Below are positions 22,462 through 22,548 of a stretch of DNA of 22,548 nucleotides, piece by piece (within the stretch, counting starts at the first letter, position 1; every line of letters starts with the position of its first letter). The position numbers and the translations under genes are program-made. The stretch is taken from IMG/VR virus record IMGVR_UViG_3300047318_000228, positions 1 to 22,548 of that record; one strand, given 5' to 3'. Under the pieces are notes generated by a model. The model was not told the origin of the DNA, made no database searches, and saw only the letters and a list, made by a program, of their open reading frames with translations. Origin of the DNA: a virus.

Positions 22462-22548
22462 GCCTTCCCAAGTACGGCTGGCCCGTCATGCCGGAGCCCG
22501 TCCGTAACCCGCGTGTGACCTACGAGTCGTGGCTCGCGATCAACTTCG
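22458..22548 (+). CDS. Start of an unknown rightward gene, truncated at the window edge
   Basis: The frame opens at ATG 22458-22460, overlapping the ribbon-helix-helix stop by four bases, and stays open for 30 codons (MSLPKYGWPVMPEPVRNPRV...). The coupling and codon usage support a real gene. The fragment has several Pro and Trp residues and is too short to identify. Confidence 0.6.
   Translation, partial: MSLPKYGWPVMPEPVRNPRVTYESWLAINF

Noticed and set aside
1-22548. tRNA genes, CRISPR arrays, insertion sequences, integrase or attachment sites
   Set aside because: No cloverleaf-like, spaced-repeat, transposase or recombinase pattern was seen by eye on either strand.

Overview
The window is GC-rich throughout and reads as part of a siphovirus (long, non-contractile tail) genome of an actinobacterial host, most likely a Streptomyces phage or prophage. 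This rests on GTG/TTG starts, strong GGAGG-type ribosome binding sites, actinophage-style structural proteins and Streptomyces-like -10 elements. No integrase, attachment site, lysis gene or host gene is visible, so free phage and prophage cannot be told apart.

Layout. Positions 1-20745 are almost entirely one leftward (minus-strand) late structural operon. Read in its own direction it runs: small terminase (20745-20170), large terminase (20173-18845), a small membrane protein with unusual codon usage (18845-18597), portal with a MuF-like Cys/His tail (18578-16956), ClpP-type prohead protease with a long C-terminal extension (16959-15871) and HK97-fold major capsid protein (15859-14501). A strong hairpin lies just behind the capsid gene. 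Four small head or decoration genes follow (14418-12686), then an adaptor/connector (12649-11588), an HK97 gp10-like neck protein (11588-11202) and a tail terminator (11198-10740). The tail module has two related tail-tube-like proteins (10063-9305 and 8450-8043) with two unknown genes between them. Next come the tail assembly chaperone with a canonical -1 slippery heptamer CCCTTTG (7694-7688), a 1529-residue tape measure protein (7474-2885), a 168-residue unknown protein and a large minor tail/baseplate protein that runs off the left edge. Most junctions overlap by 1-4 bases or are nearly contiguous, so the block is translationally coupled.

One gene breaks the pattern. A rightward HNH homing-type endonuclease (10117-10737) with NUMOD3-like segments and three CX3CXCX2H motifs sits between the tail terminator and the tail-tube gene.

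The right end (20760-22548) is a small non-structural region, separated from the late operon by a long stem-loop (20799-20838). It holds four short leftward genes: an unknown, a 57-residue Cys/His protein, a 70-residue SH3/KOW-like protein and a WYL-like protein. It then has a divergent control region (22157-22263) and, rightward, a ribbon-helix-helix regulator followed by the start of another gene. The control region has three GTATATAC-type operators placed in or next to two opposing promoters and looks like a regulatory switch.
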